A stretch of 64,000 nt of DNA from Pseudomonadota bacterium. Its GTDB lineage: Bacteria; Pseudomonadota; Alphaproteobacteria; Rhizobiales; JAKPQE01. This document shows, in pieces, positions 49,769 to 60,915 of the stretch. The stretch is taken from assembly GCA_029572955.1 (NCBI GenBank), contig JAKPQE010000113.1:62001-126000 (forward strand), in the 5' to 3' direction. A program made the translations under genes and the position numbers. How positions within the stretch are numbered: position 1 is the stretch's first letter; every line of letters starts with the position of its first letter. The notes below the pieces were generated by a model, which saw nothing but the letters and a program-made list of their open reading frames with translations, ran no database searches and was not told where the DNA came from.

Positions 49769-50353
49769 TCAGCGAAGGCCGCGACTGCCCGGCTTGATCG
49801 CCGGGATCGCCGCCATCTCGGGGGGAACCTGATCGGCTGGATAGGCCGGAACCTCATACTGCGCAAGGGCAATCAGCGGCACGCCGACATCGGCCTTGCC
49901 GGCCGAACGGTCGATGAGGCAGGCGCAGCCGACGACGTCGGCACCGAGGCCCTTGATCGCCTCGATGCATTCGCGGCTGGAAAGCCCGGTCGAGACGATA
50001 TCCTCGACGACGATGACCCGGGTGCCGGGCGCGATCTCGAAGCCGCGGCGCAGCGCGAAGGCGCCGTCCTCGCGCTCGACCCAGATCGCCGGCACGCCGA
50101 GATGGCGGGCTGTCTCGTAGCCGGGAATGATGCCGCCCATGGCCGGCGACACGATCAGGTCGATCGGGCCGATGCCGGCGGCGCGGATCGCCCCGGCGAG
50201 CGCCTTGCAGAGCGCCTCGGTACGATCCGGATACATGAAGACCTTGGCCTTCTGCAGGAACACCGGGCTGCGCAGTCCCGACGAGAGGATGAAATGGCCT
50301 TCGAGGATGGCGCCCGAACGGCGGAAGATGTCGAGGACTTCGTCTCTGGTCAT
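49769..50353 (-). CDS. pyrE: Orotate phosphoribosyltransferase
   Basis: Pyrimidine synthesis: orotate plus PRPP to OMP. The 194-residue product has the PRPP motif [14 protein letters not shown] and the substrate hood [15 protein letters not shown]. Follows rsh by 136 bp on the same strand. Confidence 0.95.
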   Translation of the reverse strand: MTRDEVLDIFRRSGAILEGHFILSSGLRSPVFLQKAKVFMYPDRTEALCKALAGAIRAAGIGPIDLIVSPAMGGIIPGYETARHLGVPAIWVEREDGAFALRRGFEIAPGTRVIVVEDIVSTGLSSRECIEAIKGLGADVVGCACLIDRSAGKADVGVPLIALAQYEVPAYPADQVPPEMAAIPAIKPGSRGLR

Positions 50354-50489
50354 GCCGGTTCCCGTTTCCTTTCGATCGACGCGCCGGCCGATGCGGCGCG
50401 GCGCGGTCCTGCCGATTATTGCCCGAGCGCCGGCTCGTTTCGAAGCCCGGATGCGCCCTTGCGGATCGATGCTCTTTGTCGCGTCCGGC

Positions 50490-52754
50490 TCAGCCGTTGA
50501 CGCGGGTCGCCGAACTCACCACGCGCTTGGCGCGGAGCTGGGCGATGATGCGGTTGAGGTGCTTCAGGTCCCAGACTTCCAGGTCGATGACCATCTCGTG
50601 GAAATCCGGCGAGTGCTTCAGCATCTTGACGTTGTCGATGTTGCCGTCGTTCTCGCCGATGACCTGGGCGATCTGGGCGAGCGTTCCGGGCTCGTTGAGG
50701 GCGTTGATGTGGATCTGGGCGGGGAAGCGCTCGGGATCGTGCTCGTCGACCTCCCAGCGCACGTCGAGCCAGCGGTCCGGTTCGTTGTCGAATTCCTTCA
50801 GCGCCGGCGAATGGATCGGGTAGATGGTGATGCCCTCGCCCGGCGTCAGGATGCCGACGATGCGATCCCCGGGGACGGCGCCGCCGTCGGGGGCGAAGCG
50901 CACCGGCAGTTCGCCCTTGAGGCCGCGGATCGGGATCGAGCGCACGTCCTCCTTCTTCTTGGTCCGGCCGGGAATGCGGAACTTGAGGCTGCCGGCGCGC
51001 TTCAGGCCGAACCAGCCGTCGTCCGGCGTGGCGCGGCGGCCGGTGGCGCGGCTCTCCTGGAAGTCGGGATAGACCGCCCGGATGACGTCGGCGGCGGCGA
51101 CCTCGCCGCGGCCGACGGCGGCGAGCATGTCCTCGACATTGTTGTGGGCGAGGCGCGGCAGGCCGCCCTTCAGCGAATCCTCGGAAAACACCTTGCCGGC
51201 CCGCTCGAAGGCCCGATCGAGGATCTGGCGGCCGAGGCCGGTGTACTGGCGGCGCACCGCGGCGCGGGTGGCGCGGCGGATCGCCGAGCGCGCCTTGCCG
51301 GTGACGACCACCGACTCCCAGGCTGCCGGCGGCACCTGCGCCTTGGAGCAGACGATCTCGACCTCGTCGCCGTTCGACAGCTCGCTGACGAGCGGCATGA
51401 TCTTGCCGTTGATCTTGCAGCCGACGCAGGTGTTGCCGACGTCGGTGTGGACGGCATAGGCGAAGTCGATCGGCGTCGCGCCGCGCGGCAGGGCGATCAG
51501 GCGGCCCTTCGGGGTGAAACAGAACACCTGGTCCTGGAACAGCTCGAGCTTGGTGTGCTCGAGGAATTCCTCGGCGCTGTCGCCTTCGGCGAGGAGCTCG
51601 ATGGTGCGGCGCAGCCAGCCATAGGCCTGGCTTTCCTTCTCGAGGCGCTTGGTACGCGACAGGTGGATGGCGCCGAGTTCGTCGACGGTCGTCGCGGTCG
51701 CGCCATTGCCCCGGTCGCCCGCGGCGTCCTTGTAGAGGGCGTGGGCGGCGATGCCGTATTCGGCGATGCGGTGCATCTCGTCGGTGCGGATCTGCAGCTC
51801 GACGCGCTGCCGGCTCGGGCCGATCACCGTGGTGTGGATCGAGCGGTAGTCGTTCGGCTTCGGCGTCGAGATGTAGTCCTTGAAGCGGCCCGGCACGGTC
51901 GACCAGGTGGTGTGGACGATGCCGAGGGCGCGGTAGCAGTCCTCCACCGTCGAGACGATGACGCGGAAGGCATAGATGTCGGAGAGCTGCTCGAAGCCGA
52001 GCGAGCGGCTCTGCATCTTGCGGAAGATCGAATAAGGCTTCTTCTCGCGGCCGGAGACCTTGGCTGAAATGCCGTGCGCGGCGAGCTTTTCGGACAGCGC
52101 GTGCTCGATCTCGCCGGTGAGGTCGCGGTTCTTCTCGCGCAAATCGCCGAGCCGTTCGGTGATCGCCTCGAAGGCTTCCGGATTGAGGTATTTGAAGGAG
52201 AGATTCTCCAGCTCCTCGCGCATGTCGTGCATACCCATGCGACCGGCGAGCGGCGCATAGATCTCCATCGTCTCCTCGCCGATGCGGGCGCGCTTGGCGT
52301 CGGGCACGAAATGCAGCGTGCGCATGTTGTGGAGACGATCGGCGAGCTTGACGAGAAGCACGCGCACATCGTCGGAGATGGCGAGCAGCAGCTTCCTCAG
52401 GTTTTCCGCCTGGGCCGCCTTCTTGGAGACGAGATCGAGCTTGTCGATCTTGGTGACACCCTCGACGAGCTTGCCGATCTCGACACCGAACAGGCGATCG
52501 ATCTCGGCGCGGGTGGTGTCGGTGTCCTCGATGGTGTCGTGCAGGAGGCCGACGACGATCGAGGCGTCGTCGAGCTTCAGGTCGGTTAGGATCGCGGCGA
52601 CTTCGAGGGGATGGGAGAAGTACGGATCGCCCGAGGCGCGGCGCTGATGGCCGTGGGCGCGCATGGCGTAGACATAGGCCCGGTTCAGAAGCGCCTCGTC
52701 GGCGTTCGGATTGTAGCGGGTGACCTTCTCGACCAGTTCGTACTGACGCATCAT
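50490..52754 (-). CDS. rsh: Bifunctional (p)ppGpp synthetase/hydrolase
   Basis: Single Rel/Spo protein controlling the stringent response. The 754-residue product has the HD hydrolase domain ([19 protein letters not shown]), the synthetase domain ([21 protein letters not shown]), TGS ([18 protein letters not shown]) and a C-terminal ACT domain ([13 protein letters not shown]). Both active sites look intact. It follows rpoZ, whose product is part of the ppGpp target. Confidence 0.95.
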   Translation of the reverse strand: MMRQYELVEKVTRYNPNADEALLNRAYVYAMRAHGHQRRASGDPYFSHPLEVAAILTDLKLDDASIVVGLLHDTIEDTDTTRAEIDRLFGVEIGKLVEGVTKIDKLDLVSKKAAQAENLRKLLLAISDDVRVLLVKLADRLHNMRTLHFVPDAKRARIGEETMEIYAPLAGRMGMHDMREELENLSFKYLNPEAFEAITERLGDLREKNRDLTGEIEHALSEKLAAHGISAKVSGREKKPYSIFRKMQSRSLGFEQLSDIYAFRVIVSTVEDCYRALGIVHTTWSTVPGRFKDYISTPKPNDYRSIHTTVIGPSRQRVELQIRTDEMHRIAEYGIAAHALYKDAAGDRGNGATATTVDELGAIHLSRTKRLEKESQAYGWLRRTIELLAEGDSAEEFLEHTKLELFQDQVFCFTPKGRLIALPRGATPIDFAYAVHTDVGNTCVGCKINGKIMPLVSELSNGDEVEIVCSKAQVPPAAWESVVVTGKARSAIRRATRAAVRRQYTGLGRQILDRAFERAGKVFSEDSLKGGLPRLAHNNVEDMLAAVGRGEVAAADVIRAVYPDFQESRATGRRATPDDGWFGLKRAGSLKFRIPGRTKKKEDVRSIPIRGLKGELPVRFAPDGGAVPGDRIVGILTPGEGITIYPIHSPALKEFDNEPDRWLDVRWEVDEHDPERFPAQIHINALNEPGTLAQIAQVIGENDGNIDNVKMLKHSPDFHEMVIDLEVWDLKHLNRIIAQLRAKRVVSSATRVNG

Positions 52755-52860
52755 GGCGGCTCACCCCGGAGCCCGAGGAACGCGAACGCCGGCCTTGGCC
52801 GGCGCATCCTTGGCGAGACGGCGCCGCCCCCGCGGACGGCGCCCGACCGAGCCCAACGGC

Positions 52861-53265
52861 TCAGACGTCTTCGCGGTTGTCCGGCGGAACGAGATCCTGC
52901 AGGCCGCGCAGCAGCTCCTCCTCGGACATGCGGTCGAAGGCGATCTCGCTGTCGTCGGCGGTGGCGGTCTCTTCGCCCTGGGCGATGTAGCCGGCCGGCT
53001 CGCCGCCCGCCTCGGCCTCGCCCTCGGGCTCGTCGACCTCGACATATTTCTGCAGCGAGTGGATGAAGTCTTCCTTCAGGTCCTCGGCCGAAACGGTGCG
53101 CTCGGCGATCTCGCGCAGGGCGACGACCGGGTTCTTGTCGTTGTCGCGATCGAGCGTGAGCTGGGCGCCGCTGGAGATCATCCGCGCGCGATGGCTGGCA
53201 AGCAGCACCAGTTCGAAACGATTCGGGACCTTGTCGATGCAGTCCTCGACGGTCACGCGGGCCAT
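52861..53265 (-). CDS. rpoZ: RNA polymerase omega subunit
   Basis: A 134-residue subunit: [28 protein letters not shown], then [10 protein letters not shown], and an acidic C-terminal tail. Longer than the E. coli protein but typical for Rhizobiales. Starts the rpoZ-rsh-pyrE-DUF2062-acpS-lepB-rnc-era group. AAGGAGG lies upstream. Confidence 0.95.
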   Translation of the reverse strand: MARVTVEDCIDKVPNRFELVLLASHRARMISSGAQLTLDRDNDKNPVVALREIAERTVSAEDLKEDFIHSLQKYVEVDEPEGEAEAGGEPAGYIAQGEETATADDSEIAFDRMSEEELLRGLQDLVPPDNREDV

Positions 53266-53614
53266 CGGCGCACCTCCTTCGCGTTAAGGGATCGAGCGGA
53301 CCTCTTTAGGCATTTCAGCTCAGGAATTCAAGCGAAACAAGGGGCTCGCGGCATGATGCTGCTTTTGGCCAAGATCATCCGCGCCGCCTCGTCCTTGCGA
53401 GCGGTTCGCGACTCCAGTAAAACTGCGCGTGCACGGCATGTTCGCCGCATTGGTTTGATCGCTTTCCAGCGGGCCGCAGGGCCCGAGACTTACAAGAGCT
53501 GCAAAGGCCACCGGACCGCCCTATATGCTTTCTGGCCAGTCGCCACGACTGCCGGTTTCAACCTGTACCCTCACAGATAATGACGGTACACCAAAACGAA
53601 TAGTGAAAGAGAAA
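53266..53614. other. Divergent region between rpoZ and the NYN gene
   Basis: 349 bp without a supported gene. CTATATGC near 53521 could be a -10 for the NYN gene. A palindromic GGGCCGCAGGGCCC lies near 53473. No tRNA or known small RNA recognised. Confidence 0.4.
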
Positions 53615-54211
53615 ATGTTCGATCCCCGTGAGAAAATCGCTCTTTTCATCGACGGCGCAAATCTTTACGCCACGGCCAAATCGCTCGGTGCGGATATCGA
53701 TTACAAGCGCCTGCTGCAGGAATTCCGCTCCAAGGGCTATCTCCTGCGCTGCTATTACTACACCGCCCTGGTCGAGGATCAGGAGTATTCCTCGATCCGG
53801 CCGCTGATCGACTGGCTCGACTACAACGGCTACAAGGTCGTCACCAAGCCGGTGAAGGAGTTCTACGACTCGACCGGCCGGCGCAAGATCAAGGGCAACA
53901 TGGACATCGAGCTCGCGGTCGACGCCATGGAGCTCTCCGACCAGTGCGACCACATCGTGCTGTTCTCCGGCGACGGCGACTTCCGCCGCCTCGTCGAGGC
54001 GATCCAGCGCAAGGGCCGCAAGGTCTCGGTGGTCTCGACGCTGCAGACACAGCCGCCGATGATCGCCGACGAGTTGCGCCGCCAGGCCGACCATTTCATC
54101 GATCTCGCGACGCTGATGCCGAAGATCGGCCGCGATCCGTCCGAGCGGGCGGCCCGCCAGGCCGAGCGCGCCCAGCAGCAGGAAGAAGACTACGACGAAT
54201 ACGAGGACTGA
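53615..54211 (+). CDS. NYN-domain (LabA/DUF88-type) putative ribonuclease
   Basis: A 198-residue PIN-like nuclease fold. Acidic residues are visible in LFIDGANLY, GNMDIELAVDAM and FSGDGDFRRLV, the expected metal site. The C-terminal tail is polar and acidic (EEDYDEYED). NYN proteins are predicted or shown RNases; its site beside smpB and near rnc/rpoZ suggests RNA quality control, an inference. Start MFDPREKIA with AAAGAGA upstream. Confidence 0.88.
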   Translation: MFDPREKIALFIDGANLYATAKSLGADIDYKRLLQEFRSKGYLLRCYYYTALVEDQEYSSIRPLIDWLDYNGYKVVTKPVKEFYDSTGRRKIKGNMDIELAVDAMELSDQCDHIVLFSGDGDFRRLVEAIQRKGRKVSVVSTLQTQPPMIADELRRQADHFIDLATLMPKIGRDPSERAARQAERAQQQEEDYDEYED

Positions 54212-54257
54212 GCATCGGGCCGAAAAGTGGGAACCGGTTTTCGGACAAACCCGATGC
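54212..54257. repeat. Palindromic repeat, GTGGGAACCGGTT-core family, copy 3
   Basis: Arms GCATCGGG/CCCGATGC and CCGAAAA/TTTTCGG enclose the core GTGGGAACCGGT. It begins at the NYN stop codon. Same core as the repeats at 12079 and 31667, with different arms. Confidence 0.65.
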
Positions 54258-54291
54258 GTAACAAAAAGCTAGAGCGGTCGGGCGTTCAGTG

Positions 54292-54933
54292 ATGGCGCGG
54301 GCGATGATCGATCCCGGCCGGGATTGCGCGCTCTGCCCGCGTCTCGTCGCCTTCCGCCGCGCCCAGCGCGCCGCCGAGCCGGCGTGGTTCAACGCGCCGG
54401 TGCCGACCTTCGGCGACCCGAATGCCCGGCTACTGATCGTCGGCCTCGCCCCGGGGCTGCGCGGTGCCAACCGCACCGGGCGGCCGTTCACCGGCGACTA
54501 TGCCGGCGACCTCCTCTATTCGACGCTCCTCGATTTCGGCTTTGCCCGCGGCCGCTACGACGCCCGGCCGGACGACGGCCTCGCCCTCGTCGGCGCGGCG
54601 ATCACCAATGCGGTGCGCTGCGTGCCGCCGGAGAACAAGCCGACCGGGGCCGAGATCTCCGCCTGCCGGCCGTTCCTCGCCAGGACCATCGCCGCCTTCC
54701 CGAAGCTCTCGGCGATCGTCGCGCTCGGCCGCATCGCCCATGATTCGACGCTCTCGGCGCTCGGCGCGGTGCGCGCCCGCCACGCTTTCGCGCACGGCGC
54801 GGCGCACGCCTTCGATCGTCTGCGCCTCTACGACAGCTACCACTGCTCGCGCTACAACACGAACACCGGCCGGCTCACGACCGGGATGTTCCGCGAGGTG
54901 TTCGAGCGGGTGCGGCGGGAGATGCAGGGGTAA
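54292..54933 (+). CDS. Family-5 uracil-DNA glycosylase (UdgB)
   Basis: Removes uracil (and some other deaminated bases) from DNA. The 213-residue product has CALCPRL cysteines, the motif GLAPGLRGANRTGRPFTGD, and SYHCSRYNTNTGRLT, which define UDGb. A GTG three bases upstream is an alternative start. Fe-S cysteines are present: CALC at the N-terminus and NAVRCVPPENK further in. Confidence 0.92.
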   Translation: MARAMIDPGRDCALCPRLVAFRRAQRAAEPAWFNAPVPTFGDPNARLLIVGLAPGLRGANRTGRPFTGDYAGDLLYSTLLDFGFARGRYDARPDDGLALVGAAITNAVRCVPPENKPTGAEISACRPFLARTIAAFPKLSAIVALGRIAHDSTLSALGAVRARHAFAHGAAHAFDRLRLYDSYHCSRYNTNTGRLTTGMFREVFERVRREMQG

Positions 54934-54984
54934 CGGTCAGGCGGTCGGGTTTGTGCGGCATTTGCAGCAAGGCACGGACCGGCC

Positions 54985-55085
54985 CCCGCCCGGCCCGCTC
55001 GACGGGGCCTTGCCCCTTACACTCGCGGGCGTTCGAGCCTTCGATCGACCCACCGGGTCGATCGATGCCGCTTCGCGGCACCGGT
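54985..55085. repeat. Interspersed intergenic repeat between udgB and smpB
   Basis: Shares CGGCCCGCTCGACGGG (54991) with 38098 and GCTTCGCGGCACCGGT (55070) with 38077, plus a similar CTCGC...GCGTTCG segment. It also contains a perfect 11-bp hairpin TCGATCGACCC/GGGTCGATCGA (55041-55065). Confidence 0.6.
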
Positions 55086-55087
55086 TC

Positions 55088-55564
55088 TCACCCACGATCC
55101 CTCAACAACCTTGCCTTCTGGCGGTCCCAGTCGCGCTGGCGCTCGGTCTCGCGCTTGTCGTGCAGTTTCTTGCCGCGGGCGACGCCGAGCAGCACCTTGG
55201 CGATCCCCTTGTCGTTGAAATAGATCTTCAGCGGCACGATGGTCATGCCTTCCTTCTGCACAGCATCGGCGAGCCTGGCGATCTCACGCTTCTTCAGCAG
55301 CAGCTTCCGCGGCCGCCGCGTTTCGTGGTTGAAGCGGTTGGCCTGCAGGTATTCCGGGATATAGGCGTTGTAGAGGAAGAGCTCGCCGTTCTTCTCGGCG
55401 GCATAGGCGTCGGTGATGTTGGCGCGGCCGCCGCGCAGCGACTTCACCTCGGTGCCGCCGAGCACGATGCCGGCCTCGAAGGTCTCGCCGATTTCGTATT
55501 GATGCCGCGCCTTGCGGTTCTCGGCCGCGAGGCGACCGCCGGTGGCGGGTTTCGAGGCGGCCAT
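55088..55564 (-). CDS. smpB: SsrA-binding protein SmpB
   Basis: Carries tmRNA to stalled ribosomes. The 158-residue product has [41 protein letters not shown] and the basic tail [16 protein letters not shown]. Downstream of dapA by 62 bp, as is standard. tmRNA itself is not in the window. Confidence 0.96.
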   Translation of the reverse strand: MAASKPATGGRLAAENRKARHQYEIGETFEAGIVLGGTEVKSLRGGRANITDAYAAEKNGELFLYNAYIPEYLQANRFNHETRRPRKLLLKKREIARLADAVQKEGMTIVPLKIYFNDKGIAKVLLGVARGKKLHDKRETERQRDWDRQKARLLRDRG

Positions 55565-55626
55565 TGCGATCTCTTGTCCGTTGAGGCGCGACGGGGGCCG
55601 GTGCGGCCGGCCCCCGCCCGTTGCCG

Positions 55627-56505
55627 TCAGTTGATGAGGCCGGCGCCGCGCATGGCCGTCTCGACCACGGCGCGGGCACTCGCAGAGGCCGGCACCAGCG
55701 GCAGGCGGACCTCGTCGCTCGACTTGCCGAGCAGCGCGGCACCGTACTTCACCGGCGCCGGGCTGGTCTCGACGAAGAGGCCGCGATGCAGCGGCATCAG
55801 CCGGTCCTGGATCTCCAGCGCCTTGGCGAAATCGCCGGCAAGGCAGGCCGCCTGGAACTCGGCGCAGAGCCGCGGGGCGACATTGGACGTCACCGAGATG
55901 CAGCCATGGCCGCCATGGGCCATGAAGCCGAGCGCCGTGCCGTCCTCGCCCGAGAGCTGGTTGAAGTCCGGGCCCATCATCTCGCGCTGGGTCGAGACGC
56001 GGTCGAGCTTGGCCGTTGCGTCCTTGACGCCGACGATGTTCGGGCAGTCCTCGTAGAGGCGGGCCATGGTCTCGACCGACATGTCGATCACGCTGCGCGG
56101 CGGGATGTTGTAGATGATGATCGGGATCCCGACGGCGGCGTCGATCGCCTTGTAATGCTGGTAGAGGCCTTCCTGGCTCGGCTTGTTGTAATAGGGCGTG
56201 ACGACGAGCAGGCCGTCGGCGCCGGCCTTCTCGGCATGACGCGCAAGGTCGATCGCCTCGGCGGTGTTGTTCGAACCGGCGCCGGCGATGATCGGAATGC
56301 GCCCGGCGGCCGCCTCGATGACGATCTCGACGACGCGCTTGTGCTCGGTGTGCGAGAGCGTCGGAGACTCGCCGGTGGTGCCGACCGGCACGATACCGTT
56401 GGTGCCTTCGGCGATCTGCCACTCGACGAGCCCGGCAAGCGCTTTCTCGTCCACCGCCCCGTTCGCGAACGGAGTAATGAGTGCGGTGATCGATCCCTTG
56501 AACAT
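55627..56505 (-). CDS. dapA: 4-hydroxy-tetrahydrodipicolinate synthase
   Basis: First committed step of lysine/diaminopimelate synthesis. The 292-residue product has [28 protein letters not shown], and the Schiff-base lysine in GVKDATA. Start [13 protein letters not shown]. Divergent from the lytic transglycosylase, both feeding or remodelling peptidoglycan. Confidence 0.96.
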   Translation of the reverse strand: MFKGSITALITPFANGAVDEKALAGLVEWQIAEGTNGIVPVGTTGESPTLSHTEHKRVVEIVIEAAAGRIPIIAGAGSNNTAEAIDLARHAEKAGADGLLVVTPYYNKPSQEGLYQHYKAIDAAVGIPIIIYNIPPRSVIDMSVETMARLYEDCPNIVGVKDATAKLDRVSTQREMMGPDFNQLSGEDGTALGFMAHGGHGCISVTSNVAPRLCAEFQAACLAGDFAKALEIQDRLMPLHRGLFVETSPAPVKYGAALLGKSSDEVRLPLVPASASARAVVETAMRGAGLIN

Positions 56506-56745
56506 CGTCGTCGTCCTGGTGAACTGGCGCATCGGCCATGATTGCGAAGAAATCCGCCCCCGCCGCGCTTTGGTCGCAATCGGCGGGTCGAATGGGGCGT
56601 GAACATAATTGCTGAAAAGGGCGGCGGCAAGGCGCGCTTCGCCCCAGCCGCGGCGAAGGTCCGTAACCGCTTGTTCACCATGCAGCCATAGGTTCGGGAG
56701 TTGGCTACGTCCGGTGCAGGCGCCGCCGATCGCAACCGAAGACAC

Positions 56746-58935
56746 ATGAAGGTTCGGGCAGTCATGACTATCCATGTGCGGGCGTCGCTCAGCGTTCTCG
56801 CCGCGCTCCTCGGACTGGCGGCAACCGGTGGCGGAACCGCCGCGCGCGACGCCGCGCCGAGCGAACTCGACCGCCTCGTCGGCCGCATGACGGCGCCGCT
56901 GCCGCAGCCAAAGCCCGACAGCTCGCGCCTTGCCGAGATGACGATCCCGATCGATCATCCGCGCCCGCCGCAGCGGCCCGATGCGGCGCGCCCGGCCGCG
57001 CCCGCCGTCCCGGCCGTCGCCGAGGTCGCGGCGCCTTCGGGCAAGATTTCCGGCAGCGTCAAGGACGCCCTTGCCGCCGTGCGCAACGGCGACATCGCCG
57101 AGGCGATGCGGCGCCGGCGCGGCCTCGAGGACCCGGTGGCGCGCAACCTCGTCGGCTGGCTGATCTGCCGCAAGGACGATCCGGCGCTGACCACCGCCTA
57201 TATCGCCGAGTTCACGCAGGGCGCGCCGGCCTGGCCGGTCGACGTCGTCATCCGGCGCCGCGCCGAACAGGCGCTGGCCCGCGAGAACGCCTCGGCCGAC
57301 GCCGTTCTCGGCGCCTTCGCCGGCAGCGAGCCGGTCTCGACCGAGGGCTCGATGGAGCTCGCCCGCGCCCACCTCGCCAAGGGCAACCGTGCGGCCGCCA
57401 CCAAGCTGGTGCGCGAGGCCTATATGGCGACGCGCATGTCGGACGCCGACGAGCAGGCGCTCGTTTCCGAATTCGGCAGCCTGCTCGGCGCGGCCGATCA
57501 CAAGCTGCGCATGGACAAGCTGCTCTATGCCGAGCGCACCGCGCCGGCCCTGCGCGCCGCCAAGCGCGCCGGCGGCAGCAACGGCAAGCTCGCCGAGGCG
57601 CGGATCGCCGTGATCAAACGGGCCAAGAATGCCGGCGCCGTGCTCGACGGCCTGCCCGCCGCGGCCAAGAAGGATCCCGGCTACCTCTTCTCGCGCGTCC
57701 AGTATCTGAGGCGCGCCGACCGCATCGAGGAAGCCGCCAAGGTGCTGCTCGGGGCACCGCGCGACGCGGCCGCGCTCGTCGACCCCGACGAGTGGTGGGT
57801 CGAGCGCCGGCTCGTCTCGCGCATGCTCATGGAAGCGGGCGACGCCAGGAACGCCTACAAGATCGCCGCGGCGCATTCGGCCGAGTCGCCGGAGGACGCG
57901 GTCGAGGCCGAGTTCCACGCCGGCTGGTATGCGCTGCGCTTCCTGAAGGACCCGGCTCGCGCCAGCGGCCATTTCGAGAGCATCCTCGGGATCGCCAAGG
58001 GCGCGCGCAGCCGGGCGCGCGGCTATTACTGGCTCGGCCGCGCCGCCGAGGCCCGCGGCGACCGGGGCGGCGCCAGGAAGGCATACGAGTCGGCCGCCCG
58101 ATACGGCACCGTGTTCTACGGCCAGCTGGCCCGCGCCGAGCTCGGCTCGAACTCGGTCGGCCTTGCCAGCCTGCCGAAGGCCGGCGGCGGCGCCAAGGCC
58201 CGCTTCGAGGCCAACGAGGTCGTCAAGGGCATCCGTATCCTCGGCGACAGCGGCAACATCTCGCTCGCCGGCACGCTCTTTCGCCATCTCGCCGAGACGC
58301 TCGCGGAGCCGGAGGACATCGTCCAGCTCGCCGCGCTCGCCGAGCGCTATGGCGACCACCGCACGGCGCTGCAGGTCGGCATCGTCGCCGACGGGCGCAA
58401 TATGGGGCTCGAGCCCCTCGCCTTCCCGGTCAATGCGATCCCGAAGAGCGCCAAGATCGCCGGCGGCGTCGAGCGGCCGCTGGTCTATGCGATCGCCCGC
58501 CAGGAGAGCGCCTTCGATCCCGGCGCCGTCAGCCACGCCGGCGCGCGCGGCCTGCTGCAGCTGCTGCCGACGACCGCCCAGCGCACCGCCAAGAACATCG
58601 GCGTCTCGTTCTCGCGCGCCAAGCTCACCGCCGATCCGGGCTACAACGCCACCATCGGCTCGGCCCATCTCGGCGAGCTCATCGGCGAGTTCAACGGCTC
58701 CTACATCATGACCTTCGCCGGCTACAACGCCGGCCGCGGCCGGGTGACCCAGTGGGTCGAGCGCTTCGGCGATCCGCGCTCCGCCAAGGTCGACGCGATC
58801 GACTGGATCGAGAGCATTCCGTTCACCGAGACGCGCAACTACGTGCAGCGGATCATCGAGAACCTGCAGGTCTACCGGGCGCGCATCGACAACGGCTCGC
58901 TCGGCATCACCAGGGACCTGAAGCGCGGCGGCTGA
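56746..58935 (+). CDS. Soluble lytic murein transglycosylase (Slt70-like)
   Basis: Periplasmic enzyme that cleaves glycan strands to 1,6-anhydro ends. About 729 residues from MKVRAVMTI: signal peptide, long helical superhelix (residues 60 to about 560), and the C-terminal SLT domain with catalytic Glu in [19 protein letters not shown], then LLPTTAQ and [13 protein letters not shown] Met six codons later is an alternative start. Confidence 0.93.
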   Translation: MKVRAVMTIHVRASLSVLAALLGLAATGGGTAARDAAPSELDRLVGRMTAPLPQPKPDSSRLAEMTIPIDHPRPPQRPDAARPAAPAVPAVAEVAAPSGKISGSVKDALAAVRNGDIAEAMRRRRGLEDPVARNLVGWLICRKDDPALTTAYIAEFTQGAPAWPVDVVIRRRAEQALARENASADAVLGAFAGSEPVSTEGSMELARAHLAKGNRAAATKLVREAYMATRMSDADEQALVSEFGSLLGAADHKLRMDKLLYAERTAPALRAAKRAGGSNGKLAEARIAVIKRAKNAGAVLDGLPAAAKKDPGYLFSRVQYLRRADRIEEAAKVLLGAPRDAAALVDPDEWWVERRLVSRMLMEAGDARNAYKIAAAHSAESPEDAVEAEFHAGWYALRFLKDPARASGHFESILGIAKGARSRARGYYWLGRAAEARGDRGGARKAYESAARYGTVFYGQLARAELGSNSVGLASLPKAGGGAKARFEANEVVKGIRILGDSGNISLAGTLFRHLAETLAEPEDIVQLAALAERYGDHRTALQVGIVADGRNMGLEPLAFPVNAIPKSAKIAGGVERPLVYAIARQESAFDPGAVSHAGARGLLQLLPTTAQRTAKNIGVSFSRAKLTADPGYNATIGSAHLGELIGEFNGSYIMTFAGYNAGRGRVTQWVERFGDPRSAKVDAIDWIESIPFTETRNYVQRIIENLQVYRARIDNGSLGITRDLKRGG

Positions 58936-59026
58936 CGGGCGCGCATCGCCGTTGCCTTCTTGTCCCCCCGCCTCCGCCTCGGCTAGGTTTTCCGGCAGAC
59001 CGCCAGCCGGATCGGGGAGACATCGC

Positions 59027-59935
59027 ATGCACGGGACCGAGGAGACGGGCGAAGGCTGGCGCGCCTTCCGCTACAGCGCACAGGACGGACTGTCGCTCTT
59101 TGCCCGCGACTATGGCGAGCGCACCGCGCCGGGGCTTGCCGTCGTCTGCCTGCCGGGCCTTACCCGGTCGGCCCGCGATTTCCACGATCTCGCCCTCGCG
59201 CTCTCCAGCGACGCCGAACATCCGCGCCGGGTGCTGACCTTCGAATATCGCGGCCGCGGCCGCTCCGCCCACGACCCGAACCCGGCCAATTACAATCCGA
59301 TCACCGAGGCGGGCGACGTGCTCGCCGGCCTTGCCGCGGCGGGCGTCGCGGAAGCGGCGGTCGTCGGCACGTCGCGCGGCGGCATCCTCGCCATGATCAT
59401 CGCGGTGATGCGGCCGGGCGTGCTGCGCGCCGTCGTCATGAACGACATCGGCCCGACGATCGACATCGCCGGCCTCATGCGCATCAAGGGCTATGTCGGC
59501 AAGATGGGCTCGCCGAAGACCTTCGAGGAAGCGGCGCGGATGCTGCGGATGGCGCAAGGCGCGAGCTTTCCCGCGCTCTCCGACGCGGACTGGATGGACT
59601 TTGCCCGCATGACGTTCCGCGACGAGGCCGGCGTGCCGACGGTCGACTACGATCCGGCGCTCGTCGCGACGGTCGCCGACGTCTCGCCCGAGACGCCGAT
59701 GCCCGACCTCTGGCCGCAGTTCGAGGCCTTGAAGGAGCTGCCGGTGATGGTCGTTCGCGGCGAGCACTCCGACATTCTCAGCGCCGAGACGGCGGCGCGG
59801 ATGGCGGCGGCGCATCCCGGCCTCGTGCTTCGCCAAGTCCCCGGTCAGGGCCATGCGCCGCTTTTCACCGACCCGGCGCTGAATGGCGAGATCGCCGCCT
59901 TCATCGCGGCGGCAGACAAGAAAACGGCCGGCTGA
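59027..59935 (+). CDS. Alpha/beta hydrolase
   Basis: A 302-residue hydrolase with oxyanion [14 protein letters not shown], nucleophile Ser in GTSRGG, and the terminal histidine in [15 protein letters not shown] ribosome site seven bases upstream. Likely ester or lactone substrate, not further defined. It follows the transglycosylase by 91 bp on the same strand. Confidence 0.88.
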   Translation: MHGTEETGEGWRAFRYSAQDGLSLFARDYGERTAPGLAVVCLPGLTRSARDFHDLALALSSDAEHPRRVLTFEYRGRGRSAHDPNPANYNPITEAGDVLAGLAAAGVAEAAVVGTSRGGILAMIIAVMRPGVLRAVVMNDIGPTIDIAGLMRIKGYVGKMGSPKTFEEAARMLRMAQGASFPALSDADWMDFARMTFRDEAGVPTVDYDPALVATVADVSPETPMPDLWPQFEALKELPVMVVRGEHSDILSAETAARMAAAHPGLVLRQVPGQGHAPLFTDPALNGEIAAFIAAADKKTAG

Positions 59936-59974
59936 GCGCCGGCCGTCGTCTCTCTCCGGGATCGGCGCGCCGCC

Positions 59975-60784
59975 TCAGTCCTTGCTGCTCGGCACGTCAC
60001 CCTCGTCGACGCGTTTGGAGAAGTCGGTCTCCTCGCCGCGTGCGAGCCTTGCGGCCTGCGCCACCCATTCCTCGCGCTCGATGCGGCCGGCGAAGGAGAG
60101 GAAGGTGCCGACCCAGCGGACCTCGGCGGCCGTCCAGGCGGCGATCTGGTCGAAGTGATAGACGCCGAGGTCGCCGAGCTTCTTCTCGTTGACCTTGCCG
60201 ATGCCGCGGATGCGCTTGAGGTCGTCGGCCTTGCCGCCACGCGCCGCGCCGAGCCCGACCGGACGACTGCCGACCGCGTCGGCCTTCTCGGCGGGACTGG
60301 CATCCTGCGGCAGCGCGGCGAGCCTTGCCGCCATCGTGGCCTCGTCGTCGGCGCCGGCTCCGTCAGCCGCCGGAACTGCCTCGGGCTCGGATGCGGCCGC
60401 CGCCTCGGTGGCTTCGGCTTCCGTCGCGGCGGTCTCGGCTTCGGCGCTCTCGGCGCCGGCCGGTTCCGCATCCCCGGCGGCCGTGGCGGCGACCGGAGCC
60501 GCAACCTCGGTGACCGCGGTCTCGGCTTTCTCTGCGGGCGCGGCGCCGCTGTCGGCCGCGACCACCTCGCCCGCCGCGCCGGCTTCGGCATCGGTGGTGC
60601 GCGCCGCCGCCCGGGCGGCAGCCGCCGTCGCGGTCATCGGCGCAGGCGCCGCACGGGCCGGGTCCGTCCCGGTCGCGCGGGTCCGCGCATTGGCGAAGAA
60701 TTGCCGGGCGATGCAGCCGAGGACGGCGCCCAGAATGAACGCTGCAAGGATCAGCAGCGCGGTTTGGATAGTCAGCCAGAACAT
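59975..60784 (-). CDS. Membrane-anchored helix-hairpin-helix protein
   Basis: A 269-residue protein: N-terminal membrane segment (IQTALLILAAFILGAVLGCI), a long Ala/Glu-rich linker (about 45-165), then a helix-hairpin-helix domain (DDLKRIRGIGKVNEKKLGDLGVYHFDQIAAW). Such C-terminal domains resemble DUF4332-type HhH units that bind nucleic acid in some proteins; here it would face the cytoplasm or periplasm depending on topology. Third gene of an OmpA group. Confidence 0.8.
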   Translation of the reverse strand: MFWLTIQTALLILAAFILGAVLGCIARQFFANARTRATGTDPARAAPAPMTATAAAARAAARTTDAEAGAAGEVVAADSGAAPAEKAETAVTEVAAPVAATAAGDAEPAGAESAEAETAATEAEATEAAAASEPEAVPAADGAGADDEATMAARLAALPQDASPAEKADAVGSRPVGLGAARGGKADDLKRIRGIGKVNEKKLGDLGVYHFDQIAAWTAAEVRWVGTFLSFAGRIEREEWVAQAARLARGEETDFSKRVDEGDVPSSKD

Positions 60785-60811
60785 CGCTGTTCGCTCCTCG
60801 TCAGACGCCGG

Positions 60812-60910
60812 TCACGACATGCGCTGGCTGGTCGCGAACCAGCCCGTCGCGAAACCGACGACGAGCGCCAGGAGAAGGAACACCCAGAGCTTCATCATGA
60901 GGTACCACAT
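60812..60910 (-). CDS. 32-residue single-span membrane protein
   Basis: A small gene not obvious from long-frame scanning: ATG at 60910, 32 codons, TGA at 60812. The product begins MWYLMMKLWVFLLLALVV and ends GWFATSQRMS, one membrane segment with a GFATGWF exit. GAGGGAGA lies about ten bases upstream. It sits 5 bp after the OmpA gene and 27 bp before the HhH gene, in an operon-like layout. Confidence 0.7.
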   Translation of the reverse strand: MWYLMMKLWVFLLLALVVGFATGWFATSQRMS

Positions 60911-60915
60911 CGCGG

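Noticed and set aside
53353-53580. A 75-codon plus-strand frame between rpoZ and the NYN gene
   Set aside because: No ribosome site, no recognisable feature, and it lies in a region expected to hold two promoters.
56506-59028. Long minus-strand frame continuing upstream of dapA through the transglycosylase gene
   Set aside because: The dapA start at 56505 is well supported and the extension is antisense to a real gene.
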